Shown here: positions 7,897 to 16,578 of the stretch, piece by piece
How positions within the stretch are numbered: position 1 is the stretch's first letter
How the letters are laid out: each line of letters opens with the position of its first letter
Assembly (NCBI GenBank): GCA_910578865.1
Contig: CAJTRM010000022.1
Span: forward strand, 1 to 48,679
Direction of reading: 5' to 3'
DNA: 48,679 nucleotides
Origin: an uncultured Dorea sp.
GTDB taxonomy: Bacteria > Bacillota_A > Clostridia > Lachnospirales > Lachnospiraceae
Program-made: the position numbers and the translations under genes
The notes under the pieces: model-generated
What the model saw: only the letters and a program-made list of their open reading frames with translations
What the model was told of the DNA's origin: nothing
Databases searched by the model: none

Positions 7897-9229
7897 ACTG
7901 GAAGAAGCATTGAATCAGAGAGAAATGAACTTTAAAGAGTACTCTCAGGAATGGTTTGAGGATGGGCAGATTGATGAGGTAGCATTTTGTGAAAATTTCC
8001 TGCAAAGAATGCCATTGAAATGTATCAACGGTATCTTTTTCAGCTATGATGGAATGCTGCCAGATAGCGAAGTGGAAAAAGAAATTTACAGAATGGTAAA
8101 GCCGGTTCTTACGAAAGGGATTTCCAAGAAAGTAAAACAGCTTTCGGAGGTTCTAAAACTGGAAGCTTATTCGGAGGAACTTCCGGTGCAGATGGATCGC
8201 ATCCATGTGAATAATGGAACTTATTTTTTGAATGGAGATTTTACAGAAAATAAGGAGTTTTGCCTGAACCGCTTGCCTGTAAATTATGAAATGAAAGAAG
8301 TAAAGCCGGAACGGTGGCTGAAATTTCTTTCAGAACTGTTGGAGGAAGATGATATTCCTACCTTGCAGGAATATATGGGATATTGCTTAATCCCATCAAA
8401 CAAGGCACAGAAGTTATTGATTATCTTAGGAAAAGGCGGGGAGGGAAAATCCCGTATTGGTCTGGTCATGAGAAAAATTCTCGGAACGAATATGAATGTA
8501 AACAATATTCAAAAGGTAGAGCACAACCGTTTTGCAAGGGCAGATTTGGAATATCGGCTTTTGATGGTGGATGACGATATGAAACTGGAAGCATTGAAAG
8601 ACACCAACTACATTAAAACCATAGTCACTTTGGAGGATAAGATGGATTTGGAAAGGAAGTCAAAACAGAGCGTACAGGGGAATTTATATGTCAGATTTCT
8701 CTGCTTTGGAAACGGAAGTCTGAGTGCTTTACATGACCGTTCCTATGGATTTTATCGCAGACAGATTATCCTTACGGTCAAAGATGTGCCGCCAGACAGA
8801 GTAGATGATCCCTATCTGATTGAGAAACTGCAAAGAGAAGCAGACGATATTTTCCTTTGGTGTCTGGAGGGATTGAAACGCTTACTGAAAAATAAATATC
8901 GCTTTACCATCAGCGAACGTGCAAAGAAAAATCTACACGAAGCTATGGAATCCGGGAATAACATTATCGCTTTTATGCAGTCATCCGGGTATATCCGGTT
9001 GGAAGAAAATACAACAGCGACTTCTAAGAATCTTTATCAAGCATACTGCCGCTGGTGTGAAGATAATACGGAAAAGCCTATGAGTGCAAAAAGTTTTTCG
9101 GGGTACTTAAAAGAAAATGAAAAGAAGTATCACATTCATTATTCTACGAATATTCCCTCAGACAATGGGAAAAATGCCAGAGGATTTCAGGGGGTTCATA
9201 CGCAGATACGCATAGATAACTATCGTTGA
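7853..9229 (+). CDS. D5/P4-type primase-helicase (SF3 ATPase)
   Basis: 458 residues. The Walker A is GKGGEGKS (193-200), with a Walker B around LLMVDDDM (about 237-243), typical of the DUF5906/D5 superfamily-3 helicases of phages and mobilizable elements. The N-terminal part (40-180) resembles the D5_N region, and the C-terminal winged-helix-like segment ends HTQIRIDNYR. The start codon is uncertain: TTG 7853 lies inside the CHC2 gene and has only a weak ribosome site, so coupling from the upstream gene is likely. Role: unwinding during autonomous or rolling replication of the excised element. Confidence 0.85.
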   Translation: MKNEWKNIDETTRNRLEEALNQREMNFKEYSQEWFEDGQIDEVAFCENFLQRMPLKCINGIFFSYDGMLPDSEVEKEIYRMVKPVLTKGISKKVKQLSEVLKLEAYSEELPVQMDRIHVNNGTYFLNGDFTENKEFCLNRLPVNYEMKEVKPERWLKFLSELLEEDDIPTLQEYMGYCLIPSNKAQKLLIILGKGGEGKSRIGLVMRKILGTNMNVNNIQKVEHNRFARADLEYRLLMVDDDMKLEALKDTNYIKTIVTLEDKMDLERKSKQSVQGNLYVRFLCFGNGSLSALHDRSYGFYRRQIILTVKDVPPDRVDDPYLIEKLQREADDIFLWCLEGLKRLLKNKYRFTISERAKKNLHEAMESGNNIIAFMQSSGYIRLEENTTATSKNLYQAYCRWCEDNTEKPMSAKSFSGYLKENEKKYHIHYSTNIPSDNGKNARGFQGVHTQIRIDNYR

Positions 9230-9269
9230 TACGGATGAAAAACAGATAAAAAAGAATTTCCCAAAGAAG

Positions 9270-9350
9270 CGTATAAGCGTATATCTTCAGGAAAATCAAG
9301 GGATTACAGGTTTCTGAAAAGTATGGAAGATACGTTTATACGCTTATACG
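9270..9350. repeat. Inverted repeat between helicase and relaxase, origin candidate
   Basis: Arms CGTATAAGCGTATA (9270-9283) and TATACGCTTATACG (9337-9350) are exact reverse complements 53 bases apart. Each arm itself contains two CGTATA-type units. Position right after the replication genes and before the relaxase suggests an oriV iteron region or part of oriT. No gene covers it. Confidence 0.5.
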
Positions 9351-9397
9351 TGTAATTTTTGAATTTATTTTATTTTTAGCAGAAGGGAGTGTTGGAG

Positions 9398-9487
9398 ATG
9401 TTTAAGCAGCTCGGATACGGGCAGATCAAAAGGGCGGATACGCCCATAAATGGAATCGCAAGTCTGAGTAATAATCAGATTATGTAA
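9398..9487 (+). CDS. 29-residue peptide before the relaxase
   Basis: ATG 9398 with GAAGGGAG and TTGGAG upstream encodes a 29-residue peptide starting MFKQLGYGQIKRADTPING. The good ribosome site and its place in the mob leader argue for a real small gene. It has no membrane segment; function unknown. It may be a leader peptide whose translation affects the large downstream hairpin. Confidence 0.45.
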   Translation: MFKQLGYGQIKRADTPINGIASLSNNQIM

Positions 9488-9497
9488 TACAAAAACA

Positions 9498-9575
9498 GCC
9501 CTCGGCGATTGAGAGCGAAATATACCCATCGCACAAACCTACGGTTTATACTCTGTGTATTTCGCTCTGCGAGGC
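9498..9575 (+). other. Large stem-loop upstream of the relaxase, oriT candidate
   Basis: GAGAGCGAAATATAC (9511-9525) pairs with GTGTATTTCGCTCT (9555-9568), and an outer GCCCTCG / CGAGGC helix (9498-9504 with 9570-9575) extends it. It lies 84 bases before the relaxase start, where oriT of MOBQ elements is usually found. A nick site could not be identified by eye. An attenuator for mob is the alternative. Confidence 0.5.
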
Positions 9576-9658
9576 TTATGCCGGATACGGCAATCAGTTC
9601 GTAAACAGGTGCCTATGCACCTACTCACAATAAAATCGACGAGAGCTGGGAAAGGAGG

Positions 9659-11089
9659 ATGCTTATAGGCAGACATTCATTTATCAGACAAAGCAAGCTG
9701 TCCGATGTGGCAGGGCGTATTGATTATATCTCCAATCCTAAAAGACAGGAATATCTCTATGCGACCTATCAGACAGAAGGGGCAACACCGGAGTTTTGGA
9801 AAAATCTTGCAAGAGAAAACCAGTTGGATTTTAAGACAAGTGGTTCGGCAGGGAAATGTATTGAAGGGCGAGAGTTCATCATAGCACTTCCCGAAAGTTT
9901 TGTTCAGTACAGGGCAGATGATGTGGTAAGGCTTTTTACGGAGAGTTTTCATAAAAGATATGGTGTGGAGTGTAGTGCTGCCCTTCATCACAACAAGGCA
10001 AAGACGAATTATCATATTCATCTGGTATTCAGTGAACGGAAAATGTTGGAACAGCCCGAAGTAAAGATTGCTACCCGAAATATGTTTTATGATGAGCAGG
10101 GAAAGCATAGACGTACAAAGAAAGAGGTTTTAGACGAGCAGGGAAATATCCGAGCCGGGTGCAGCATTATCCCCAAAGGGGAAATTTATGAAAGCCATAT
10201 CTTCACAAAAAAGGATGAATGGTTTAAGAACAAAGCCTTTACCAAAGAAGTCAAGGAACTGTTTACCGATACGATCAACCGATATGTAAAAGAGGAATCA
10301 GAAAAACTATCCGTATTCCAACAGGGCGGTGTATATTTGGCAACGAAGAAAATCGGAAAGAATAATCCGAAGGCAGGGGAGATAAAGGCGGACAATGCGG
10401 CAAGGCAGGAATGGAATCGGACAGTTGATGTGGCATTAGTCGAGGGTGTTCCCGAAGAAGATATTTTGAAGATAAAGCAGGAAAAAATCACGGACAAAAC
10501 GCTGCAATCTATCAGGACACACGGTTGGCTGCCGGATATGTTCCGTCAGATTATCCGAGGTGCAAAAGACTTTTTACAGGAAGTGATTTTCAAATTTAAG
10601 CTACCGCCGAAACCTGTACCAAAGATTGATTTGCAGGAATGGAAAGATATGCAGAAGCTCATGTATGAATTGCAGAGACAGTCAATAGAGATAAAACGCA
10701 CACAGCAGGATATTTCTTCTTTGAAAAAGCAACTGTCAGAGTTACGAGGACTATTTAAAGGCAAAGAGCGAAAATCTCTGGAGGGGCGAATTGAACTGTT
10801 AGAGGATTTGGAAAAGCGTCTGCACAAGAGTTTGGAACAGATAGTAAAGAGGGAAGGCTATCCCAATGTGCAAGCCTTTCAGAAGGTTTATAACAAAGCA
10901 GAAGCACTAATTATGGAATACAATGAAGAACTGCGGGCATGGAAAAATCAGACGGGGCAGAAGAAAGAAAATACGTTAGAACAACCGAAAAAAGCAAGCG
11001 TACTGGAAAAGCTGCACCGCTATCAGCAGGAAGGCAGACAGCAGTCGAAACGGTCAGTTAAGAAAAAATCTATGGATAGAGAACGATAA
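9659..11089 (+). CDS. MobA/MobL-family (MOBQ) relaxase
   Basis: 476 residues. The relaxase domain occupies the first ~220: SKLSDVAGRIDYISNPKRQE (motif I with Y23 and Y35 as candidate catalytic tyrosines), RELIIALPESF-like motif II (REFIIALPESF, 71-81) and motif III HHNKAKTNYHIHLVFSE, with H110/H111, H119 and H121 as metal ligands. The C-terminal half is a long coiled coil (about 310-400). It nicks oriT and pilots the DNA strand into a helper conjugation machine. The ribosome site AAAGGAGG abuts ATG 9659 with no spacing, which is odd; no better start exists. Followed by a TnpV relic. Confidence 0.9.
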   Translation: MLIGRHSFIRQSKLSDVAGRIDYISNPKRQEYLYATYQTEGATPEFWKNLARENQLDFKTSGSAGKCIEGREFIIALPESFVQYRADDVVRLFTESFHKRYGVECSAALHHNKAKTNYHIHLVFSERKMLEQPEVKIATRNMFYDEQGKHRRTKKEVLDEQGNIRAGCSIIPKGEIYESHIFTKKDEWFKNKAFTKEVKELFTDTINRYVKEESEKLSVFQQGGVYLATKKIGKNNPKAGEIKADNAARQEWNRTVDVALVEGVPEEDILKIKQEKITDKTLQSIRTHGWLPDMFRQIIRGAKDFLQEVIFKFKLPPKPVPKIDLQEWKDMQKLMYELQRQSIEIKRTQQDISSLKKQLSELRGLFKGKERKSLEGRIELLEDLEKRLHKSLEQIVKREGYPNVQAFQKVYNKAEALIMEYNEELRAWKNQTGQKKENTLEQPKKASVLEKLHRYQQEGRQQSKRSVKKKSMDRER

Positions 11090-11106
11090 GAAAGGTGGAA
11101 CAGACA

Positions 11107-11483
11107 ATGAAGAAAACAATATTTGAAGAAATGGGCGGAACTTATATCAGACAAGGGGATTATCTTATCCCCTGTCTTACCTTGCCGGAGGAGGAAGAGC
11201 AGAGATTTATCGGCGTATGGGGACAAAGACATTTACATTATCTAAAGAGTATCACAAGGGTGTATATTTGAATCTGCTTACAAGTGGAAGGTTGAATGAT
11301 TATTTGGCGGATATAGAAGAACAGGCTCAGGAACGGTTTGAAAGGATTGTAGAGCAGATGAAACAGGCACAGGGGATCACGGAACAGTTAAAGGTAGATG
11401 ATACCTTAGAGTGGATTGGGAGAATGAATAATATACAAGCATGTGCGAGGGAGATTGTGGATAAGGAGATGATTTATCAATAA
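11107..11483 (+). pseudogene. TnpV-like gene with a frameshift
   Basis: The N-terminal frame from ATG 11107 (MKKTIFEEMGGTYIRQGDY...GVWGQRHLHYLK) and the frame to 11483 (KEYHKGVYLNLLTSGRLNDY...ARMNNI-like...EMIYQ) together make one TnpV protein of about 125 residues. One base, probably a G, is missing at CTAAAG-AGTATCAC near 11243. TnpV is a small helical protein of unknown role found in Firmicutes conjugative and mobilizable elements. It could be a real lesion or a sequencing error. Confidence 0.75.
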
Positions 11484-11512
11484 TGGAAATAAAATGAAGG
11501 AGAAAAGGCGGC

Positions 11513-11540
11513 AGTTTAGAAAGGCTATCGCCTTTTAGGA
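11513..11540 (+). terminator. Weak hairpin after the TnpV relic
   Basis: AAAAGGCG / CGCCTTTT stem without a longer T run. It separates the mob operon from the cargo operon. Confidence 0.4.
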
Positions 11541-11614
11541 ATTGTTGTTTATTTGTTGTTTTTTATAAGCTATACTATAAGGAAAAGATAACATTAGAGT
11601 CAGAGGTGGAATTT

Positions 11615-12289
11615 ATGAACTATAAAATTTTAATGGTTGATGATGATAGAGAATTGCTAAAAATGCTGAATCAATACTTTACATTGAAAAATTATACAGT
11701 GATTATTGCAGAAAATGGCATAGAAGCAATGGAAAAGATAAGTGCAAATCCCGATATTATTTTATTGGATGTAAATATGCCGGGAATGGATGGAATTGAA
11801 GTGTGCAGAAAAATCAGAGATACGGTTTCATGCCCGATTATTTTTTTGACGGCAAAGGTAGAGGAACAGGATCGAGTTATGGGATTGCTGTCCGGCGGTG
11901 ATGATTATGTTTTAAAACCATTTAGTTTGAAAGAATTAGACGCCCGAATTATTGCCCACTTGAAACGTGAGGAACGTTTACACAGGAAAACAGAACAGCG
12001 ATTTTATGGAGATTTGATTATTGATTATACTTGTAAGAATGTGCGAATTAAAGGACAAGCGATAGATTTTACAAAATCAGAATATAACATTATTGAATTT
12101 CTGTCTATGAACCCTGAAATTGTGTTTGATAAAGAACGTATTTATGAAAAGATTAGTGGATATGACGCAGAAGGCGATAGTCGAGCGGTGACAGAACTGA
12201 TCCGCAGAATCCGTAAAAAAATCAATCAATATACGCAGCATGAATATATTGAAACAGTATGGGGGATGGGATATAAATGGACAAAATAA
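11615..12289 (+). CDS. OmpR/PhoB-family response regulator
   Basis: 224 residues: a receiver domain (acidic pair in MVDDDRE, phosphoacceptor D52 in ILLDVNMPG, switch Thr in FLTAK, Lys in VLKPF) and a C-terminal winged helix (GDLIIDYTCKNVRIKG...GMGYKW). The start is ATG 11615 after GAGGTGG; the ATG at 11606 overlaps that site. It overlaps the kinase gene by 13 bases. The kinase and three ABC genes downstream suggest it controls a peptide-antibiotic defence exporter. First gene of the cargo operon. Confidence 0.92.
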   Translation: MNYKILMVDDDRELLKMLNQYFTLKNYTVIIAENGIEAMEKISANPDIILLDVNMPGMDGIEVCRKIRDTVSCPIIFLTAKVEEQDRVMGLLSGGDDYVLKPFSLKELDARIIAHLKREERLHRKTEQRFYGDLIIDYTCKNVRIKGQAIDFTKSEYNIIEFLSMNPEIVFDKERIYEKISGYDAEGDSRAVTELIRRIRKKINQYTQHEYIETVWGMGYKWTK

Positions 12290-13458
12290 AAAATCTTTCG
12301 CTGAGAAAAACCATTGTTTTGTATATGATAGTTAGCTTAATAATCAGTTTTTTTCTTTCTGCATTGATTATACGAACAGCAACCACAATACAAAATAACA
12401 TTTGGTGGAAATATGTAGATCAAGAGAAGTATTTTGAAATGGCTGAAGGTGACGGAAGGGAGTATTTAACAGACGTTCCGAGACCGAATTCATATGAAAT
12501 GGAAAACTTTGATTATCATGTATCTGAGATATGTGATTTTCTTCAGACGTTTCCAGCACTTATCGTGTCTGTGATAGGCAATATCATAGCGGTGTTTCTT
12601 TTTTATAAGCATAAATTGAAATATCCCATTGAAGAACTAGAACTGGCGTCACAACAAGTTGGTCAAAATAATTTGGATTTTCATATTACCTATGAAAATA
12701 AAGATGAAATGGGAAGCTTGTGCAAAGAATTTGAACGAATGAGAAAACAGCTTGCAGAGAATAATCGCCAGTTATGGAAAATGCTTGAGGAAGAGAAGGC
12801 TTTGCGGGCTGCGATTGCACATGATATCCGTTCTCCGTTATCTGTATTGGAGGGCTATCAGGAAATGCTTTCAGAATATCTTCCAAAGAAAGAGATAGAT
12901 ATAGCTCAGGCACTGGAAATGATAGGCGAGAGCAGAAAGCAGATTGAACGAATGGACGTGTTTGTAGAAACAATGCGAAAAATGAGCAGTTTAGATGCAA
13001 GGGAGTTGGTGGCAGAAGAAATTACAAGTAAGCAGTTAGAAATAGATATACGGGCAGAGCTGAATGTGTTTGAGAAAAAATTTGGAAAGCGATGCGAATT
13101 AGAATGTTTGGAAACAGCAGAAAAATTTTCAGGAGATAAGGAAGTGATTTTAGAGGTTATAGAAAACCTTTTGTCAAATGCCTTTCGTTATGCCAAGACA
13201 AAAGTGGAAATGGAAGCTCTCCTTACTTGCTCTAAATTACAAATCAGAGTAAAGGATGATGGAGTGGGATTTAGAATAGACAAGCAAAAGGCAACAGAAC
13301 TTTTTTATCAGCAAAATATGAAAGACAGTTTGAAACATTCAGGAATGGGTATGTATATCAGCAGAATGTATTGTGAAAAACATAATGGAAAGTTATTATT
13401 AGAAAATCAAGAACATGGTGGAGCCATAATAACAGCAGTATTTCATCGGATTGCATGA
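12277..13458 (+). CDS. Membrane sensor histidine kinase
   Basis: 393 residues. TM1 is at about 13-33, then a short ~60-residue extracellular sensor rich in charged residues, TM2 at about 93-110, HAMP, HisKA with H182 (AHDIRSPLSVLEGYQEML), and a HATPase domain with N box ENLLSNAFRYA, G1 DDGVGF and G2 GMGMYIS. The short extracellular loop is larger than in BceS-type intramembrane kinases. Partner of the overlapping response regulator gene; together they probably sense an antimicrobial peptide or envelope signal and activate the ABC genes that follow. Confidence 0.92.
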   Translation: MDKIKNLSLRKTIVLYMIVSLIISFFLSALIIRTATTIQNNIWWKYVDQEKYFEMAEGDGREYLTDVPRPNSYEMENFDYHVSEICDFLQTFPALIVSVIGNIIAVFLFYKHKLKYPIEELELASQQVGQNNLDFHITYENKDEMGSLCKEFERMRKQLAENNRQLWKMLEEEKALRAAIAHDIRSPLSVLEGYQEMLSEYLPKKEIDIAQALEMIGESRKQIERMDVFVETMRKMSSLDARELVAEEITSKQLEIDIRAELNVFEKKFGKRCELECLETAEKFSGDKEVILEVIENLLSNAFRYAKTKVEMEALLTCSKLQIRVKDDGVGFRIDKQKATELFYQQNMKDSLKHSGMGMYISRMYCEKHNGKLLLENQEHGGAIITAVFHRIA

Positions 13459-13540
13459 GCAGTCCGATTTTTTTATGTTGTTGTCTTTTTGTTGTGATAT
13501 GCAGTTTATGATATTTATAACAAGGAAAGGAGGCAAAACT

Positions 13541-14605
13541 ATGATTGCTATTTTTAAAAGAGAGATTAAAAATTATCTAAAGCGACCGTTATTTTGGGTG
13601 GGGATTGTGCTTGTGATTTATGGTGTGTTTAGTGCAACAAGTCCCTATCTGACCACACATTATCTTACAACGGGGGAGGAAATCATCAATGATCAGTCCA
13701 ACACTTCGGTTGAAGGAGAAGTGTATGAGGGGTATATTCCAGCTGACACAGAAAAGCATCGGGAACTATGGCATGAAAAAGTAAAAATAAAATTGACAGA
13801 TGTGTTTGAAGTATCGGATATAGAAGCACAGACAGTAATTGAAAAGCTAGAAAACATGAATTTGAAAGAAGCCTATGCGTACCTGGAACAGGAATATGAC
13901 TGGTACGGGGCAAGATATTTGTACGAGGACAGTACGTATTATAAGGGAACGGCAGAAGAAATCAACGCATATCTAGATGAAAAATTGGAAGATAAGACAT
14001 TTTCTTTTTATTACGCAAGAAAATTTGCTGATTTTGCAGGGCTGTATATGGTATTTTTTGCAACTATTATGTTGGCGGTTTTATTTTTACAAGATACAAA
14101 AAAGCATACTTATGAACTGCTGCACACAAAGCCCGTGACTACCGGGAAGTATGTACTGGGAAAAGTGAGTGCAGGATTTACAATTTGTTTGCTTGTGCTG
14201 GCTATTTTGAATATACTGTTTTGGATATTGTGCCGCATCTATACAAAGGATAGTGGATTTGAAGTGCAGTTATGGGATTTTGTGGTTTCTACGGTACTTT
14301 ATATACTGCCTAATATGCTGATGATTGTGAGTATATATACATTGATTTCACTTATATTTAAAAATCCACTTCCGGGTGTGCCACTTTTAATTCTTTATAT
14401 GGTGTATTCCAACATGGGGGGAAGAAATGCGGAAGGTGTTTATGGATATTGGGGCAGACCTTTGGCAATCATGGTTCGATTTCCCGGGCAGCTTTTTGAT
14501 ACGACACCGCCGCCAATGGTACTCTTAAATCAGAGTTTTCTTATTTTAGCATCTGTAGTAATTATTTTATTTTCGATACAGCTTTGGAAGAGGAGGCGGA
14601 TGTAA
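13541..14605 (+). CDS. ABC transporter permease, long
   Basis: 354 residues from ATG 13541 (AAAGGAGG 8 bases upstream). The upstream-extended frame has no ribosome site and overlaps the kinase gene. It starts MIAIFKREIKNYLKRPLFW, typical of ABC-2-type permeases, has TM1 at about 18-36, a large extracytoplasmic loop (about 37-165) and five more helices in the second half (DTKKHTYELLHTKPVTTGKY is the cytoplasmic loop). It probably forms the membrane channel with the next gene. Stop codon TAA directly abuts the next ATG. Confidence 0.85.
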   Translation: MIAIFKREIKNYLKRPLFWVGIVLVIYGVFSATSPYLTTHYLTTGEEIINDQSNTSVEGEVYEGYIPADTEKHRELWHEKVKIKLTDVFEVSDIEAQTVIEKLENMNLKEAYAYLEQEYDWYGARYLYEDSTYYKGTAEEINAYLDEKLEDKTFSFYYARKFADFAGLYMVFFATIMLAVLFLQDTKKHTYELLHTKPVTTGKYVLGKVSAGFTICLLVLAILNILFWILCRIYTKDSGFEVQLWDFVVSTVLYILPNMLMIVSIYTLISLIFKNPLPGVPLLILYMVYSNMGGRNAEGVYGYWGRPLAIMVRFPGQLFDTTPPPMVLLNQSFLILASVVIILFSIQLWKRRRM

Positions 14606-15265
14606 ATGAAGAAGGAAATGAAGATTGTCCTGCCGTTTTATAAGATTGCTTATGCAGTATCTTTTGTTGTGATTTTAAGCTTGATACGTGGGGTTGTATT
14701 CACAAATGAAATAGGACTTTCCGTTGAGGGACCTTTTGCAATATTGACTGTTGTTTTTTGTGCAGATACTTATGTGCAGGAAATTACAAGCAAACGTTCC
14801 GAAGTCCACAGACTGTATCGGATAAAAAAGAGAATTCATTCCATCATGCAGCGAATGATGATACAGGAAGTTTTCTTGTTGCTGCTTGCTGTTCTCGGAT
14901 ACGGGCTATTTTTTGTGTTTCAGAAACCAGTTACGCATCCAGTAACAGAAAGTGAAATGCTTCAATTTATTGCCTATTTTTTGGCGATTGTAGTAACCAT
15001 TTTCTTTTGGGGAATATTGGCTAATACATTGTCTATGCTTTTTCGCAATATGTGGATGGGGATTGGAAGTTGTCTTTTGATATGGGTAGCAACAAATTCC
15101 ACAGGAGGAGATAAACTTTTTGGGGCATGGAATCTATTTTCCTATGCTTTTAGAGATATAGAAAATACTGATGATATTACATGGCTGTATGGGAAAGCCT
15201 TGTGTATTTGTATAGGATTCATTTTATTTATAGCATTGCCGAAGATAGTTAGAAAGAGAGGATAA
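14606..15265 (+). CDS. ABC transporter permease, short
   Basis: 219 residues with six predicted membrane helices (e.g. 10-28, 39-56, 86-105, 123-145, 150-167, 196-212). It starts immediately after the stop of the long permease gene, so translation is coupled. No nucleotide-binding motifs. The second membrane subunit of the same exporter. Similarity to named families (LanE/LanG or BcrB-like) is not clear enough to assign. Confidence 0.75.
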   Translation: MKKEMKIVLPFYKIAYAVSFVVILSLIRGVVFTNEIGLSVEGPFAILTVVFCADTYVQEITSKRSEVHRLYRIKKRIHSIMQRMMIQEVFLLLLAVLGYGLFFVFQKPVTHPVTESEMLQFIAYFLAIVVTIFFWGILANTLSMLFRNMWMGIGSCLLIWVATNSTGGDKLFGAWNLFSYAFRDIENTDDITWLYGKALCICIGFILFIALPKIVRKRG

Positions 15266-15269
15266 GTTT

Positions 15270-16145
15270 ATGAGTATTCATATTGAGGATTTAAAGGTAA
15301 GATTTAAGAATGGTGTAACAGCAATCGATCATGCAGATTTAGATATACCTAATGGAATATTTGGACTGTTGGGAGAAAATGGAGCAGGAAAGACAACTTT
15401 AATGAGAGTATTAACTACTGTATTGAAACCAGTTAGCGGTACAGTCACATTGGATGGGATTTTATATAGTGAAGGAAATTATGAAAAAATTCAGAGGAAA
15501 ATAGGTTATCTACCACAGGAAATAGAACTTTACCCCAATTTGACTGTTCAGGAGTGTTTGGAGTATATGGGTGATCTAGCAGGTGTCCCGAAAGCGGAAT
15601 GTAAAAAACGAATAGAATATTATTTGAAAAAGACCAGTCTTATAGAACATCGGAAGAAGAAAATGAAACAGTTATCAGGCGGGATGAAAAGACGAGTTGG
15701 ATTGGTGCAGGCACTTTTGAATGAACCAGAATTTTTGATTGTAGATGAACCAACTACTGGCTTAGATCCAGAAGAACGTATTCGTATTCGTAATTTATTG
15801 GTAGACTTTTCTGAAAATAGAACGGTTTTGTTTTCAACTCATGTTGTAGAGGATTTGGCTGCTACCTGTAATCAACTTGCAATTATGCACAAAGGCAGCT
15901 TTTTATATGCGGGTTCTATGAAGAATTTAGCGGAAGAAGCACAGGGGAAAATCTGGATTTGCAAAGTACCTGATGAGAGAAAAGCAAGAGAAGTGGAACA
16001 GAAATATCGTATTACATCAAAACAGTACGTTGAGGGTGGATTACAGTTAAGAGTGATTTCTGAAATACAGCCAGAATTGGAGTGTATGTCAGTTCCTGCA
16101 ACGTTGGAAGATGCTTATATTTATGTGACGAATCAATACGAGTAG
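15270..16145 (+). CDS. ABC transporter ATP-binding protein
   Basis: 291 residues: Walker A GENGAGKT (35-42), Q-loop LPQE, signature LSGGM (135-139), Walker B FLIVDE (155-160), D-loop and H-loop STHVVEDL. The ~75-residue C-terminal extension is typical of BcrA/CcmA-type drug and lantibiotic exporters. Four bases separate it from the short permease gene. It powers export or immunity against an unknown compound and is the last gene of unit A's cargo. Confidence 0.92.
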   Translation: MSIHIEDLKVRFKNGVTAIDHADLDIPNGIFGLLGENGAGKTTLMRVLTTVLKPVSGTVTLDGILYSEGNYEKIQRKIGYLPQEIELYPNLTVQECLEYMGDLAGVPKAECKKRIEYYLKKTSLIEHRKKKMKQLSGGMKRRVGLVQALLNEPEFLIVDEPTTGLDPEERIRIRNLLVDFSENRTVLFSTHVVEDLAATCNQLAIMHKGSFLYAGSMKNLAEEAQGKIWICKVPDERKAREVEQKYRITSKQYVEGGLQLRVISEIQPELECMSVPATLEDAYIYVTNQYE

Positions 16146-16199
16146 AGAGTTTTCATATTAAAATATAAAATGGGAATAAAATTGTGAGAGAAGATTAAA

Positions 16200-16237
16200 G
16201 AAGGAGATACATGTTTTGTGCCATCTCCTTCCTTTAT
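16200..16237 (+). terminator. Terminator of the cargo operon
   Basis: GAAGGAGAT / ATCTCCTTC stem followed by a short T-rich stretch (CTTTATAA). Confidence 0.6.
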
Positions 16238-16276
16238 AATTCCGAGGTGTGATGAGGAGTAATGAGAAGCCCTGCG

Positions 16277-16295
16277 TTTGTAACGTGTTTGCAAC
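16277..16295 (+). repeat. Integrase arm-type sites, right end of unit A
   Basis: TTTGTAAC (16277) and TTTGCAAC (16288), 11 bases apart, matching the three left-end copies in sequence, spacing and orientation. Confidence 0.6.
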
Positions 16296-16351
16296 ACCAT
16301 ATTCCAAGAATCCAGTAAAATCAAGTGTTTCCAGTTACCCAAACGTTAATT

Positions 16352-16372
16352 TCAGTTCGGTAAGAGATAATT
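16352..16372 (+). repeat. att core copy 2 (right end of unit A, left end of unit B)
   Basis: TCAGTTCGGTAAGAGATAAT matches the rpsI end at 17 of 20 positions. It encodes the same QFxKR-stop frame remnant. A strong terminator follows at 16401. Confidence 0.8.
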
Positions 16373-16400
16373 CAAGAGAATATTGCAAAAGAGAGACATT

Positions 16401-16430
16401 CCCCGGAAACAGCGCGTTTCCGGGGTTTTC
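16401..16430 (+). terminator. Strong terminator after att copy 2
   Basis: CCCCGGAAAC / GTTTCCGGGG-type stem (16401-16425) with a T tail. Its place directly behind an rpsI-like end suggests it derives from an original rpsI terminator. Confidence 0.75.
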
Positions 16431-16482
16431 TTATACTCTGAATTTCCTATGAAACAGTACAAAATCACACAAAATTTTCACG

Positions 16483-16499
16483 GTAACTAACACGTAACT
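16483..16499 (+). repeat. Arm-type repeats, left end of unit B
   Basis: GTAACT at 16483 and 16494 (11-base period), in the context GGTAACTAACACGTAACTG. Similar pairs are at 18174 and 19161, distinct from the TTTGCAAC set of unit A. Confidence 0.5.
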
Positions 16500-16521
16500 G
16501 ACAAATAAGAAAATCTTTTCC

Positions 16522-16550
16522 TTGTGTCGTGTGCACGACAATGTTATGAT
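16522..16550 (+). promoter_or_regulatory. Promoter with internal operator
   Basis: TTGTGT (16522), 17 bases, TATGAT (16545). The spacer holds TGTCGTG-TG-CACGACA (16525-16540), a perfect inverted repeat with 7-base arms. A protein bound there would block the promoter; the product of the next gene is the natural candidate. Confidence 0.6.
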
Positions 16551-16578
16551 GCAAAAAACAGGAAAAGAGGTGGTATCA

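Larger units (their letters stand above)
4643..16372. mobile_element. Integrative mobilizable element in rpsI (unit A)
   Basis: An 11.7-kb element bounded by the att cores at 4643 and 16352 with arm-type repeats just inside each end. The order is integrase, repressor, Cro-like regulator, excisionase candidate, CHC2 primase, D5-type helicase, oriT-like structures, MOBQ relaxase, TnpV relic, then the cargo (two-component system and ABC exporter). There are no type IV secretion genes (no VirB4, VirD4 or VirB6 homologue), so transfer would need a helper conjugative element. Confidence 0.8.

Noticed and set aside
4843..9229. Unit A as a prophage
   Set aside because: Integrase, repressor, Cro-like gene and D5-type helicase look phage-like, but there are no capsid, terminase or lysis genes, and a MOBQ relaxase follows.
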